Both the position numbers and the translations under genes were made by a program. Below, in pieces: positions 25,371-34,292 of a DNA stretch of 64,000 nt (positions are counted from its first letter, which is position 1; each line of letters opens with the position of its first letter). The notes beneath the pieces are model-generated. The model saw only the letters and a program-made list of their open reading frames with translations, did not search any database and was not told where the DNA came from. The stretch is from positions 3,059,655 to 3,123,654 of the forward strand of contig NZ_CP100448.1 in the NCBI RefSeq assembly GCF_024227715.1. Reading direction: 5' to 3'. This stretch comes from Halomarina litorea. Its GTDB lineage: Archaea; Halobacteriota; Halobacteria; Halobacteriales; Haloarculaceae.

Positions 25371-26984
25371 TCAGTAGCCGACGGCGTTGCCGTCCTTTCG
25401 GGGTTCGGTGGCCGCCGAGAGGACGCCGTCGGCGTTGCGCGCGAACTGCGCCCCGCCGAACATGACGGGCGGGAGGACGGCCACGTCGTGGCCCTTCCGG
25501 GCGAGGGCGTTCTGTATCGCCCCGGGGACGCGCGTCTCGACGGCCAGACGGCCCGACTCCCGGTACCGCCAGCGCGGTTCGTCGAGCGCCGCCTGCGGCG
25601 TCATCCCCTCGTCGACGAGGTTCGAGACCACCTGCACGTGCCCCTGTGGCTGCATGAACCCACCCATCACGCCGAAGGCCGCCCAGTCGTCGGCGTCGAA
25701 GCGGATGAGCCCCGGGATGAGCGTGTGGAACGGGCGCTTTCGGGGTTCGAGGCGGTTCGGGTGGTCGGCGTCGAGCGAGAACGACGCCCCCCGGTTCTGG
25801 AGGGCGATGCCGGTGTCGCCGGCGACGAGGCCCGACCCGAACCCGGCGAACCGGGAGTTGATGTACGAGACGACGTTGCCCGCGTCGTCGGCGACACAGA
25901 GCAGGACCGTGTCGGCGTCCTCGGCGTGCGAGTCGGGTACCCCGAAGGAGTGGTCGCCGGCCCCCTCGCCGACTTCCTTTGCCCGCCGCCTCGCCCACTC
26001 GCGGGAGGCCAGCGGCGGCACGTCCTTGAACTCGGGGTCCGTGATGTAGCGGTGGCCGTCGTGGAAGGCGAGGGCCGTCGCCTCCGCGAAGCGGTGGAGT
26101 CGCTCGGCCCCCTCGTGGCTCGCGGCGTCGAGTTCGCTCGCGATGTTCAGCGCTTCGAGTGCGACGAGACCCTGGTTGTTCGGCGGGAGTTCGAACACCT
26201 CCGCGCCGTTGTAGGTGGTCGAGATGGGGTCGACGAACTCCGGTTCGAAGTCCGCGAGGTCCTCCATCGAGAGGAACCCGCCCTCGCGCTGGACTTCCTC
26301 GACGATGGCCTCCCCGATGCGGCCCTCGTACACCACGTCAGCGCCCTCTTCCGCGATGGCGCGCATCGACTCGCCGAGTCGCTCCAGTCGCATCACCTCG
26401 CCCGCCGCCGGCGCGCGTTCGCCGTCGACGAGGTAGGCGTCCCGGGCGTGGTCAGACTCGAAGAGGTCCTCCCCGCCCATCCAGTGGCTGGCGATGACCT
26501 CGCTGACGGGGTAGCCCTCGGTGGCGTACCCGATGGCGGGGTCGAGCGCCTCGGCCAGCGTCCGCTCCCCGAAGCGGTCGACGGTCGCCTCCCACCCTCG
26601 GGCGGTTCCCGGGACGGTGACGGTGTGCGGCCCCGTGAAGGGCATCTCCGCCTCGTCGGGAGCCACCTCCTCCTCCTCGGCGACGGCCTCGCGGACCCGT
26701 TCGCGCGTGGCGGCGGCGGGCGCACCCCCCCAGGCGCGCATCCCGCCCACCTCGCCGTCCGCGGTTCGGTAGAGCGCGAAGACGTCGCCGCCGAGTCCGG
26801 TCGAGGTGGGTTCGACCACGTTCAGGGCGGCGGCCGTCGCCACCGCCGCGTCGAAGGCGTTGCCGCCCTCCTCCAGCACCCGCAGACCCGCCTGCGCCGC
26901 CAGCGGCTGGCTCGTCGCCACCACCCCGTTGCTCGCGTACACCGTCGACCGGCGCGACCCGAAGCTGTCTACGTTCGTGTCCAT
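25371..26984 (-). CDS. Gamma-glutamyltransferase family protein (YwrD-like)
   Basis: A 537-residue Ntn hydrolase of the gamma-glutamyltransferase family. The autocleavage nucleophile is Thr359 in DADTVLLCVADDAGNVVSYINS, giving a large subunit of about 358 and a small one of about 179 residues; GLGGDVFAL and EGGNAFDAAVA near the N-terminus are also conserved. It lacks a signal peptide, unlike secreted bacterial GGT, so it should act in the cytoplasm, as YwrD-like members do. It cleaves gamma-glutamyl amides. It sits directly upstream of, and on the same strand as, the peptide importer, which has its own promoter. Confidence 0.85.
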   Translation of the reverse strand: MDTNVDSFGSRRSTVYASNGVVATSQPLAAQAGLRVLEEGGNAFDAAVATAAALNVVEPTSTGLGGDVFALYRTADGEVGGMRAWGGAPAAATRERVREAVAEEEEVAPDEAEMPFTGPHTVTVPGTARGWEATVDRFGERTLAEALDPAIGYATEGYPVSEVIASHWMGGEDLFESDHARDAYLVDGERAPAAGEVMRLERLGESMRAIAEEGADVVYEGRIGEAIVEEVQREGGFLSMEDLADFEPEFVDPISTTYNGAEVFELPPNNQGLVALEALNIASELDAASHEGAERLHRFAEATALAFHDGHRYITDPEFKDVPPLASREWARRRAKEVGEGAGDHSFGVPDSHAEDADTVLLCVADDAGNVVSYINSRFAGFGSGLVAGDTGIALQNRGASFSLDADHPNRLEPRKRPFHTLIPGLIRFDADDWAAFGVMGGFMQPQGHVQVVSNLVDEGMTPQAALDEPRWRYRESGRLAVETRVPGAIQNALARKGHDVAVLPPVMFGGAQFARNADGVLSAATEPRKDGNAVGY

Positions 26985-27210
26985 GCGAGAGGCAGGGTAC
27001 CGACTCCCATAGTCTCCCTCGTTCCGGCGGCGGCGAGCAGTTTCACTTTCACTCCCGTGTTGGCGGACGCGTGGGGGTGGATTCGCCGTCAAGGCAACGT
27101 GAGGGGGCCGCAGACGAACGAATCGTCCTCGGTGGCCGGGGTCGAAAATCCGCCCGCCGTCGGGCACTTTCGCGGTTCCGTCCAGTTTCACCCCGCCCGT
27201 GAAATCCATC

Positions 27211-27217
27211 TATAATC
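27211..27217 (+). promoter_or_regulatory. TATA box for the 84-residue CxxC protein gene
   Basis: TATAATC lies about 30 nt upstream of the ATG at 27243, at the spacing expected for a leaderless haloarchaeal transcript. Confidence 0.55.
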
Positions 27218-27242
27218 AGACACGCCCTCGTCGGAACCAACG

Positions 27243-27497
27243 ATGCAGACGACGGAACCGTACCCGGACGGCAGCGGCGAGGCCGACGCCCCCGCCCGCG
27301 TGGTCATCGACCGCTCAGACTCGCTCGCCCGCTGGCGGTTCGTCTGTCCCAACGGCCACGCCGACTGGGACCCGACGAACAACCACCTGTGGTGTGCCAC
27401 CTGCGCGGCACTCCACGGCGTCGACCCGGAGTACTGGGAACTGCTGGACAAGAAGACCGGCGAGACGGTCCCGTGGGCGGCCGTCGTCCTCCGGTAA
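27243..27497 (+). CDS. Small CxxC protein, hypothetical
   Basis: An 84-residue acidic protein with CPNGH and CATC separated by a short strand, enough for a single zinc-ribbon-like site (two Cys-type ligands, His and two Cys). WRFVCPNGHADWDPTNNHLWC is the conserved core. It has a leaderless promoter and is followed 25 nt later by a small membrane protein. I do not know its role; binding a protein or nucleic acid through the zinc site is a guess. Confidence 0.7.
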   Translation: MQTTEPYPDGSGEADAPARVVIDRSDSLARWRFVCPNGHADWDPTNNHLWCATCAALHGVDPEYWELLDKKTGETVPWAAVVLR

Positions 27498-27522
27498 CGC
27501 CGCGCCCACGCCGCCATTCACC

Positions 27523-27879
27523 ATGACAGACACCACCCCCACCGACAGTGGCGACCCGCACGCGGACCGCCCCGACCCCGGGCGGCCCGTCGAACCGACC
27601 CGCCCCGCAGGCCCGGACGACCACGGCGACCACCCCGCGGACCGCGCCCGTTACCTGCTCGCGGCGACGGCCCTCTCGCTCGCCCGCCTCGCCTTCGTCA
27701 GCGCCGTCCCCCTCGTGACGCTCTGCCTTCTCGTGGGCGTCGAGGCCCTCGTCGGTGCCGTCCCGACGATGGTCGTCACCACCGCCAGCGGGGAGTACGC
27801 CGTCCCCCTGACGCAGGCACTCGCGTTCGCCGTCGTCGCCCACCTCGCACGCCGCCTCTACGCGCTCAACGCGGGGTAG
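27523..27879 (+). CDS. Small membrane protein, hypothetical
   Basis: A 118-residue protein: a Pro/Asp/His-rich N-terminal tail of about 45 residues and then two hydrophobic segments (about 55-80 and 90-110) ending in RRLYALNAG. No family recognised. The short spacing to the preceding gene suggests co-transcription. Confidence 0.6.
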   Translation: MTDTTPTDSGDPHADRPDPGRPVEPTRPAGPDDHGDHPADRARYLLAATALSLARLAFVSAVPLVTLCLLVGVEALVGAVPTMVVTTASGEYAVPLTQALAFAVVAHLARRLYALNAG

Positions 27880-27938
27880 CCCGTTCCCGGCGGGGCCACG
27901 ACGCGGGACTTAACCGCTCCTGTCCGCTACCTCCGGCA

Positions 27939-29063
27939 ATGAGTTCCCGTTCGTCCGGCGAGTTCTGTCCTCGCTGTGGTGACCCGGTCGAACCGCGCGA
28001 GCAACCCCGGCCCGGCGACCCGGCAGGCCGGCAGGCCACGCTCTGTGATTCGTGTTACTTCGAAGGGTTCGACCTCGTGGACGCCCCCGACGAGTTGACC
28101 GTCAAACTGTGCGCCCGATGCGGAGCCGTCTACCGGGGCAACCGCTGGGTCGACATCGGCGCGGAGGACTACACCGACGTCGCCATCGAGGAAACCCAGC
28201 AGTCACTCGGCGTCCACGTCGACGCCGAGGAGGTGTCGTGGCTCGTCGACCCCGAACAGGTCGACGAGAACACCGTGATGATGCACTGTCACTTCTCGGG
28301 GGTGGCACGCGGCGCGGTCATCGAGGCCGACCACGACGTGCGGGTGCGCTTCTCGCGAGAGACCTGCACCCGGTGTTCGCGCATCGCCGGCGACTACTAC
28401 GCCTCCGTGATACAGGTGCGAGCGACAGAGCGTACCCCGAGCGACGAGGAGGTCGAACAGTCGGTCGACATCGCCGAATCGTTCGTCGAGGACCGCGAGG
28501 CGACGGGCAACCGCAACGCCTTCATCACGGAGATAGACGAGAGCCGCGACGGGGTGGACATCAAGCTCTCGGACACCCAGATGGGTCGGGCCATCGCCTC
28601 GCGCATCCGGCGGCGCTTCGGCGGCACCGTCTCCGACTCCCGGACCCTCGTCACGGAGGACGAGGATGGCAACGAGGTCTACCGGGTGACCTACGCCGTC
28701 CGCCTCCCCCCCTACCCGGCGGGCACCATCGTCCAACCGGAGGGCGAGGATCCCGTCCTCGTGCGCTCGGCCCACGGCAACCTCAAGGGCGACTACCTCA
28801 CCACGGGCGAGCACTACGAGGCGTCCAGCGACGACGGCATCGCCCCGGCCGCCCGCCGCCTCGGCCACGTCCGCGACGCCCGCGAGACGACGCTCGTCGC
28901 CATCGAGGACGAACACGCCGTACAGGTGCTCGACCCCGACACCTTCGAGACGAAGACCATCGCCCGCCCGGACTACCTCGACGAGGACGCGGAGACGGTC
29001 CACGTCTTCAAGAGTCGAGAGGGACTGTACGTCCTGCCCGAGGACGCCCTCGGGGACCGCTGA
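27939..29063 (+). CDS. nmd3: NMD3-family ribosome-associated protein
   Basis: A 374-residue archaeal NMD3. The N-terminal treble of CxxC pairs (CPRCG, CDSC, CARCG, then CTRC near residue 146) binds zinc, and the later OB-like and SH3-like regions (GTVSDSRTLVTEDEDG, RVTYAVRLPPY) match the family. Eukaryotic NMD3 escorts the 60S subunit out of the nucleus; in archaea it is thought to act on the large subunit. An ACTTAACC box about 28 nt upstream suggests a leaderless transcript. Confidence 0.88.
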   Translation: MSSRSSGEFCPRCGDPVEPREQPRPGDPAGRQATLCDSCYFEGFDLVDAPDELTVKLCARCGAVYRGNRWVDIGAEDYTDVAIEETQQSLGVHVDAEEVSWLVDPEQVDENTVMMHCHFSGVARGAVIEADHDVRVRFSRETCTRCSRIAGDYYASVIQVRATERTPSDEEVEQSVDIAESFVEDREATGNRNAFITEIDESRDGVDIKLSDTQMGRAIASRIRRRFGGTVSDSRTLVTEDEDGNEVYRVTYAVRLPPYPAGTIVQPEGEDPVLVRSAHGNLKGDYLTTGEHYEASSDDGIAPAARRLGHVRDARETTLVAIEDEHAVQVLDPDTFETKTIARPDYLDEDAETVHVFKSREGLYVLPEDALGDR

Positions 29064-29112
29064 GTTCGAGAGCCGACGCTACCGGAGGAGAGGACACACC
29101 GCGACACGCTCG

Positions 29113-29214
29113 TCACTCCTCGTCGGAAGTCTCCGGTGGACGACAGAGACCGCGACCCCGGAGGGTGGCGAGTCGGTCCTCGACCGGCCCCGAGAGCATG
29201 TCAATCGGAGTCAT
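29113..29214 (-). CDS. Possible 33-residue protein
   Basis: A short reading frame, MTPIDMLSGPVEDRLATLRG onward, ending PPETSDEE. The acidic end and codon use are haloarchaeal, and it fills a gap between NMD3 and the next small gene. There is no motif and no clear promoter, so this is a tentative call. Confidence 0.3.
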   Translation of the reverse strand: MTPIDMLSGPVEDRLATLRGRGLCRPPETSDEE

Positions 29215-29298
29215 GTGCCACCAGTTGTCGCGCGTGGGCAAAACACTTGCCCCCGTATTGCCCCCGCGCTTAAGTCCGGGTAGCCGCTCCTCATCCAC

Positions 29299-29385
29299 AT
29301 GGACCGCCAACAGCTCATCGCACTGGTGCTCGTCGGGTTGATGGTCACCTCCTCCGTCGTCGGCCTCGTCGCGAGCGTCCTCTGA
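29299..29385 (+). CDS. 28-residue membrane micro-protein
   Basis: MDRQQLIALVLVGLMVTSSV continuing GLVASVL is one membrane helix with a polar N-terminus, and matches a type of tiny protein common in haloarchaea. A GCTTAAGTCC box lies about 28 nt upstream, fitting a leaderless start. Function unknown; such proteins often assist membrane complexes. Confidence 0.6.
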   Translation: MDRQQLIALVLVGLMVTSSVVGLVASVL

Positions 29386-29426
29386 GTCGCCGCGACGACC
29401 CCCCTCCCGGGGGCGGGGCGACCGCC

Positions 29427-31154
29427 CTACTGCCAGACGTCGTCGAGCGGGTGGCTCCCCGTCGTCCGCCGTCCCTTCCGGCGTCCGGACGAGTTCGACG
29501 ACGAGTCGCTCGACCCGCCGAGCGCCGCGCCCGGGTCGAACGCCGGCAGGTCCGGTTCCGACATTCGGTCGACCTGCTCGGTGAACCACGGCGGCATGTC
29601 GTGGCTCGCCCGGTCGAAGAGGTCGAGCAGGGACGAATCCGCGAGGTACGTCGCGCCGTGGTCGTCCGGCGCGCGCACCACCCGCCCGCAGGCCTGAATC
29701 ACGGTCCGGAGGGCGCTCCGGTAGTACCAGCCCCACTGGCCCTCCTCCAGTCTGCGGGCCACCCGCGTGTCCCGCGTGTTGGGGTAGGGAGCCTTACAGA
29801 GGACCTGCCAGCGCGCGAGGTTCCCCTTCAGGTCGAGGGCCTCCTCCATCTTCACGGAGACGAACACGTCCGACCCGTCGCTGCGCTTCCACGAGTCGAG
29901 GGCGGCGTCCCGCCCCTCGGAGTCGTGCGTTCGGACCCGGTCGCTGACGCCGAACTCGCGCAGGAAACCCACCAGTTGCTCCTGAATCGCGTAGGAGTGG
30001 GCGTGAATCAGGCCCTTCTCGTCGGGGTGGTGTTGCATGAGGCGGACGACCAGTCGGGCGATTTTCGGTATCGTCTCCTCGCGGTGCTCGTAGGTCATCT
30101 TCCCCTGCGTCACGTCGAACAGCGGACGGTTCTCGACGGGGAACGTGTGGCGCACGTCCACGAGGGCGACGTTGTCGGGGTTCAGCCCCGAGGCGCGACA
30201 GAAGGCGTCCTTGTTCAGGATGGTCGCCGAGAGGAGCGCGAACGTCGAGCCACGGTCCCAGACGGTGTGTTTCAGGTAGCGTTCGGGGTCCATCGGTTTG
30301 ATGGTCACCGCGGTTCCCGCCCCGTCGTGTTGGTCGACCACCCACGTCGTCGCGCTCTCCGGGTCGCGGGCGTCCTCGACGAACCACTGCAACTCCCGGA
30401 CGAGTTCCGCGAGTCTGTCGCGCTCCGCGGCCTCCTCCTGTGAGAGTTCTATCTCGCTCCTGAGTTCCTCCTGTCGCCGCTGGCAGACGGTGACGAGGGC
30501 CTCCGCGTAGTTCGCGGCGTCCTCGCTGTCTTCGAGGGCCGGGGCGGGTTTGGCCTCCCAGAGGGGCACCGTCTTCGGCCCGAGTTCGATGGTCGCGTAC
30601 ATCTCGGCCCACTCCGCGAGGCCGTGGGCCTCGTCGACGACGACGACGTCGCGCATGCCGAACACCTCCGAGCCGGCCATCTGCATGAAGTACGCGAGCG
30701 TCATCGCCGCGATGGGCCGGTTCGAGGCGACGTCCCGGTCCGAGAAGTACGGACAGCGGTGTTTGACGGGGCAGTCGAACCCGCGTTCGCGGGCGCACGG
30801 TGCGCGGTCCACCGGCGTCGTCGTCTCGCCCGGCAGGATGCACTTGTAGTTGCCCTTCCCGCGGATGATAGAGAGGTCCGACAACAGTGGCTCGCTCGCC
30901 ACGTCGTCCAGTTGGGAGACCTGCGGGGTGGTGTAGTACGCCCCGATGGGTTCGTTGGCCTTCGCCTCGCCCGGACGACGGGCACAGCCCGCGATGGCCC
31001 GCGCGAGCAGGGACTTCCCGCTCCCGGTCGGTGCCCGCACGAGGACCACGTCGTTGCCCGCCTCGAACGCGCTCCGGATGTCGCGGAGGGCCTGTTCCTG
31101 TGCGCCGCGATAGGATGGCGCGGGGAACTCCTCCTCGATGCGGGCGGGGTTCAC
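29427..31154 (-). CDS. ATP-dependent DNA helicase with iron-sulfur domain (XPD/DinG family)
   Basis: A 575-residue helicase. Walker A is APTGSGKS (residues 41-48), four cysteines at about 105, 120, 128 and 134 form the XPD-type 4Fe-4S domain, motif II is DEAH (174-177), and LLSATILNKDAF is motif III; GRVVRAPDD near the end is motif VI. Such helicases move 5'-3' on single strands in repair or replication. The C-terminal 35 residues are a Ser/Gly/Lys-rich tail. It is the second member of this family in the window, beside the truncated one at the left edge. Confidence 0.92.
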   Translation of the reverse strand: MNPARIEEEFPAPSYRGAQEQALRDIRSAFEAGNDVVLVRAPTGSGKSLLARAIAGCARRPGEAKANEPIGAYYTTPQVSQLDDVASEPLLSDLSIIRGKGNYKCILPGETTTPVDRAPCARERGFDCPVKHRCPYFSDRDVASNRPIAAMTLAYFMQMAGSEVFGMRDVVVVDEAHGLAEWAEMYATIELGPKTVPLWEAKPAPALEDSEDAANYAEALVTVCQRRQEELRSEIELSQEEAAERDRLAELVRELQWFVEDARDPESATTWVVDQHDGAGTAVTIKPMDPERYLKHTVWDRGSTFALLSATILNKDAFCRASGLNPDNVALVDVRHTFPVENRPLFDVTQGKMTYEHREETIPKIARLVVRLMQHHPDEKGLIHAHSYAIQEQLVGFLREFGVSDRVRTHDSEGRDAALDSWKRSDGSDVFVSVKMEEALDLKGNLARWQVLCKAPYPNTRDTRVARRLEEGQWGWYYRSALRTVIQACGRVVRAPDDHGATYLADSSLLDLFDRASHDMPPWFTEQVDRMSEPDLPAFDPGAALGGSSDSSSNSSGRRKGRRTTGSHPLDDVWQ

Positions 31155-31202
31155 GCGAGAGAGGTGCGCCGCGGGCAGGGTAAAGTTGCCGACCGACCCC
31201 GA

Positions 31203-31412
31203 CTACCCGTCGAGGGCCGCCACGTCCGCTGCGGTGACGTCCCGGTCGTCGGGTAGGCGGTCGATGCAGTCGAAACAGAGGAAGAACTCCGACCCGTCGG
31301 CGAGTTCGAGCGTCATCCCTGCGGTCGGTCCCTGGTCGAACGACCAGAGGTTGGCGATGCCGCCCGCGATGCGGACCGACTCCCCACAGGCGTCACACGG
31401 TTCGCTCGCCAT
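31203..31412 (-). CDS. Small zinc-ribbon protein, hypothetical
   Basis: A 69-residue protein with CDAC near the N-terminus and CFDC in the middle, separated by a strand-rich segment, which should form one zinc site. It is encoded directly upstream of the iron-sulfur helicase on the same strand with a 48-nt gap, so the two may be co-transcribed. Function unknown. Confidence 0.7.
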   Translation of the reverse strand: MASEPCDACGESVRIAGGIANLWSFDQGPTAGMTLELADGSEFFLCFDCIDRLPDDRDVTAADVAALDG

Positions 31413-31859
31413 ACTCCCCCGACGGGGGCCGGTCACGTCAACGTACCGCCCCCGGACCCCTTCGACGTCTGACGATAAAACGCGCGTTTGATACTCCGCC
31501 AGGGGTTTATCAGTGCCGCCGGAACGAACTGGTGCCGGTCGACGCCCGGACTTCGGTTCCCGGCGTACCAGACCGGTCCCCGCAGGTCCCCACTCTCGAC
31601 CGCCTCTTCCCCCCTCGGGGGCGGTCGACCGGCGGCGCGGGCCGCCACACCCTCCCTCCCTCGGTCCGCCCGACGCCACCCGCTTGCCTCCTGCCCATCG
31701 GCGTCGGGCGGACCATCCAGACTCGCACGGCGAGCGACCGTCGCGGCAAGAATTGTTTCATCCGTCTCGTTGTTAATTTCACTCTCACGTACGCACAAGT
31801 AGTTTCATCTAGTGGGGTGGAGAAGCCCGGACACCCTCCGCGGGAGGGACACCCTACCA
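31413..31859. other. 447-nt gap without a recognisable gene
   Basis: No reading frame here looks like a haloarchaeal protein. The stretch contains several GC-rich palindromes, the longest being a 15-bp perfect inverted repeat, and its last ~100 bases become AT-richer (AAGAATTGTTTCATCC, GTTGTTAATTTCACT), as expected for the promoter region of the carboxypeptidase gene. Confidence 0.5.
31663..31714. repeat. 15-bp perfect inverted repeat
   Basis: GGTCCGCCCGACGCC (31663-31677) and its exact reverse complement (31700-31714) enclose a 22-nt spacer in a gene-free region. It could fold as a strong RNA hairpin or be an operator. Confidence 0.6.
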
Positions 31860-33293
31860 ATGAGACGACGACAGTTCCTCACGACGACGGGCCTCGCCGC
31901 CGCGACTGCCGCAGTTCCCGGTCTCGCCGCCGCCGACCCGGACGCCGAACCGCCGAACCCGAACGCCTACCTCACCAACGAGCAGTTGTACCGCCGACTC
32001 CGCCTGCTGACCCGGGAGAGCGATCTGTTCGACCTGCGGCGCATCGGGAAATCCGCCGGCCGCGGCGACCCCCTCTGGGAGGTCACGGTCGGCGAGGGGG
32101 ACACGAACGTCCACCTCATCACGCAGATTCACGGCGACGAGCCCGCCGGCACCGACGCCATCCTCGTCCTCTTCCGACAGATGGCCGCGGACCCGGACCG
32201 CTACGAGGACGTCCTCAGCGAGTTGACCATCACGGTGATTCCCCGCGTCAACCCCGACGGCGCGATGTTCGGGTGGGATACGGACTCTGACGGGGGCGAG
32301 GAGCGAATCACCCGCCGGCAGAACACCCAGGAGTGGAACGGGGGCGAGTCGCGCCACGAACCCTACTACCACTACGCCGAGGGCGACGACCACCCGTTCG
32401 CGGCCCCCAACCCGCCCGCCGGCTACGACATGAACCGCGACTTCACCCTCCTCGACGAACTCGACGACCATCCCGGGCAGGGCAACGGGTCGGGGCAGGG
32501 GAACGACCAGTACCTCCCCGCCGACTGGTGGAGTAGCTACGAGGCCGACGGGGAGACCCGATGGCAACTCGACGTGCCCTACGAGGGCTACACGCTGAAG
32601 CGAAGCGGTCTCCGTCTCTCGCCCGAGGTGCGCGCCGTGACCGAGTCGTTCCTCGAAGCCGACCCCGACTACGCCATCACGCACCACCACCAGGGGGTCC
32701 CGACGGTGCCCGACACCGACCCCGCCGTCCCGTCCGTGATGAGCGTCATGGCCGCCTTCGGCGAGTCGTACCTCGACAGGGCACCCTTCTACGACGGCGA
32801 GGGACCGGTCGAGGACGCGGTCAACCCGTTCATCGACCGGCAGACGAGCAAGCGTTCGCTCCGCCTGAACCGCCTCGTGCGCGACCGACTGGACGAGGTC
32901 ACCGGCCCGTGGGACGACTTCGAGTCCGTGACTCGCTACGGCTACACCACGCTGTGGGGGTCGTACCTCGACGCGCTCTGTCCCCGCACCGACGCCGCCG
33001 GGATGCTCTACGAGATCTCGGGGCAGTCCGACTCCGTCGGGTCGCGCGCCTACGGCCAGAAGGTCGAGGCTTCGCGCGTCGGTTTCGAGGAGACGTTCCG
33101 GGCGCTGGCCGCGGACCCCGGTCTCTCGTCGGTGGACGCCAACAGCTACTTCGACATCCCACTCGCGGGCGAGGAGTACCCGGAGATGACCGACGGCGAC
33201 TCGACGGACACCGGACGGGCGGCCGCACGCGGTGCGCGGGCCACCCCGACGGCGGGGCCAGCACTCCCGCACGACGCGTTCCGCCGGGACTGA
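31860..33293 (+). CDS. Secreted M14 zinc carboxypeptidase
   Basis: A 477-residue exported enzyme. MRRRQFLTTTGLAAATAAVP is a Tat signal peptide ending near AAADPD. QIHGDEPAGTDA holds the zinc ligands His and Glu of the M14 HxxE motif, NPDGAMFGW and YDMNRDF match substrate-binding regions, and THHHQGVPTVP probably supplies the third ligand. The catalytic Glu is likely in MLYEISGQ near the C-terminus. Tat export lets it fold before secretion, as is common in haloarchaea. It would trim C-terminal residues from peptides outside the cell. Confidence 0.88.
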   Translation: MRRRQFLTTTGLAAATAAVPGLAAADPDAEPPNPNAYLTNEQLYRRLRLLTRESDLFDLRRIGKSAGRGDPLWEVTVGEGDTNVHLITQIHGDEPAGTDAILVLFRQMAADPDRYEDVLSELTITVIPRVNPDGAMFGWDTDSDGGEERITRRQNTQEWNGGESRHEPYYHYAEGDDHPFAAPNPPAGYDMNRDFTLLDELDDHPGQGNGSGQGNDQYLPADWWSSYEADGETRWQLDVPYEGYTLKRSGLRLSPEVRAVTESFLEADPDYAITHHHQGVPTVPDTDPAVPSVMSVMAAFGESYLDRAPFYDGEGPVEDAVNPFIDRQTSKRSLRLNRLVRDRLDEVTGPWDDFESVTRYGYTTLWGSYLDALCPRTDAAGMLYEISGQSDSVGSRAYGQKVEASRVGFEETFRALAADPGLSSVDANSYFDIPLAGEEYPEMTDGDSTDTGRAAARGARATPTAGPALPHDAFRRD

Positions 33294-33359
33294 ATCGAAC
33301 CGGCAAACGCGGCCGCGAGGCGGGACGGAAGTTAACCGTTCGCCGCCCCTCCTTCACGT

Positions 33360-34292
33360 ATGCGTGTTCTCGTCACCGGTGCGACCGGGTTCGTCGGCGG
33401 TCGACTCGTCCCCGCCCTCCTCGCGGCGGGCCACGAGGTGGTCGCGCTGGTCCGCGACGCCTCGCGCTACGACGCCCCCGAGGGCGTCGTGGTGAAAGAG
33501 GGGGACGTCCTCGAACTCGGGAGCTTCGAACACGCGCTGGAGGGCGTCGAGGCCGCCTACTACCTCATCCACTCGATGGGTTCCGGCCGGGAGTTCGCAG
33601 AGCGCGACCGGCGGGGGGCCCGGCACTTCGCCCGCGCGGCGAGCGAGGCCGGCATCGAGCGCGCGTTCTACCTCGGCGGCCTCGGCGACGACCGGGACCA
33701 GCTCTCGAAGCACCTCAAGTCCCGCCGCGAGGTGGAACACATCCTCGCGGCGGGCGACTACGACCTGACGACGCTCCGGGCGGCCATCATCATCGGCGAC
33801 GGGAGCGCGAGCTTTCAGGTGGTCAGACAGCTCGCACAGCGTCTCCCGCTGATGCTGACGCCAACGTGGGTCGAGACGGAGTGCCAGCCCATCGCCATCG
33901 ACGACGTGGTCGCCTACCTCGTCGGGGCGCTCTCCGTCCCCGAGACGGCGGGCGACACCTTCGAGATCGGCGGGCCGGAGGTGCTCACCTACCGCGAGAT
34001 ACTGGAAGAGACGGCCCGTATCTCGGGGGGGTACCGCCCGGTCATCGTCGGGGTGCCCGTGCTCACGCCGCGCATCTCCTCGTACTGGATCGGTCTCGTG
34101 ACTGACGTGTCGGCGAGCGTGGCCCGCCCACTCATCGACGGCCTGCGCAACCCCGTCGTGGTGACCGATCACCGGATCGAGGACCTCGTCCCGTTAGCGC
34201 TGACGCCCTTCGAGACGGCCGTCCGGCGGGCGCTGGGGGAGGAGTCGTCCCCGGACGCCGACGAGCGAGTCGAACAGGAGGAGACGGCCTGA
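33360..34292 (+). CDS. NAD(P)-binding atypical SDR
   Basis: A 310-residue protein with the N-terminal nucleotide-binding motif TGATGFVGGRL and an NmrA/UDP-epimerase-like Rossmann fold. IHSMGSGREFAERDRRGARH and the AFYLGGLGDD strand are typical of atypical SDRs related to complex I assembly factors and NAD(P)H-binding reductases. No YxxxK pair is clear. Its stop codon abuts the start of the next membrane-protein gene, so they are one operon. Substrate unknown. Confidence 0.8.
   Translation: MRVLVTGATGFVGGRLVPALLAAGHEVVALVRDASRYDAPEGVVVKEGDVLELGSFEHALEGVEAAYYLIHSMGSGREFAERDRRGARHFARAASEAGIERAFYLGGLGDDRDQLSKHLKSRREVEHILAAGDYDLTTLRAAIIIGDGSASFQVVRQLAQRLPLMLTPTWVETECQPIAIDDVVAYLVGALSVPETAGDTFEIGGPEVLTYREILEETARISGGYRPVIVGVPVLTPRISSYWIGLVTDVSASVARPLIDGLRNPVVVTDHRIEDLVPLALTPFETAVRRALGEESSPDADERVEQEETA

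Noticed and set aside
25204-25998. A 265-residue extension of the peptide-binding protein
   Set aside because: It would cross the promoter and the gamma-glutamyltransferase gene, and would bury the Tat-lipoprotein signal.
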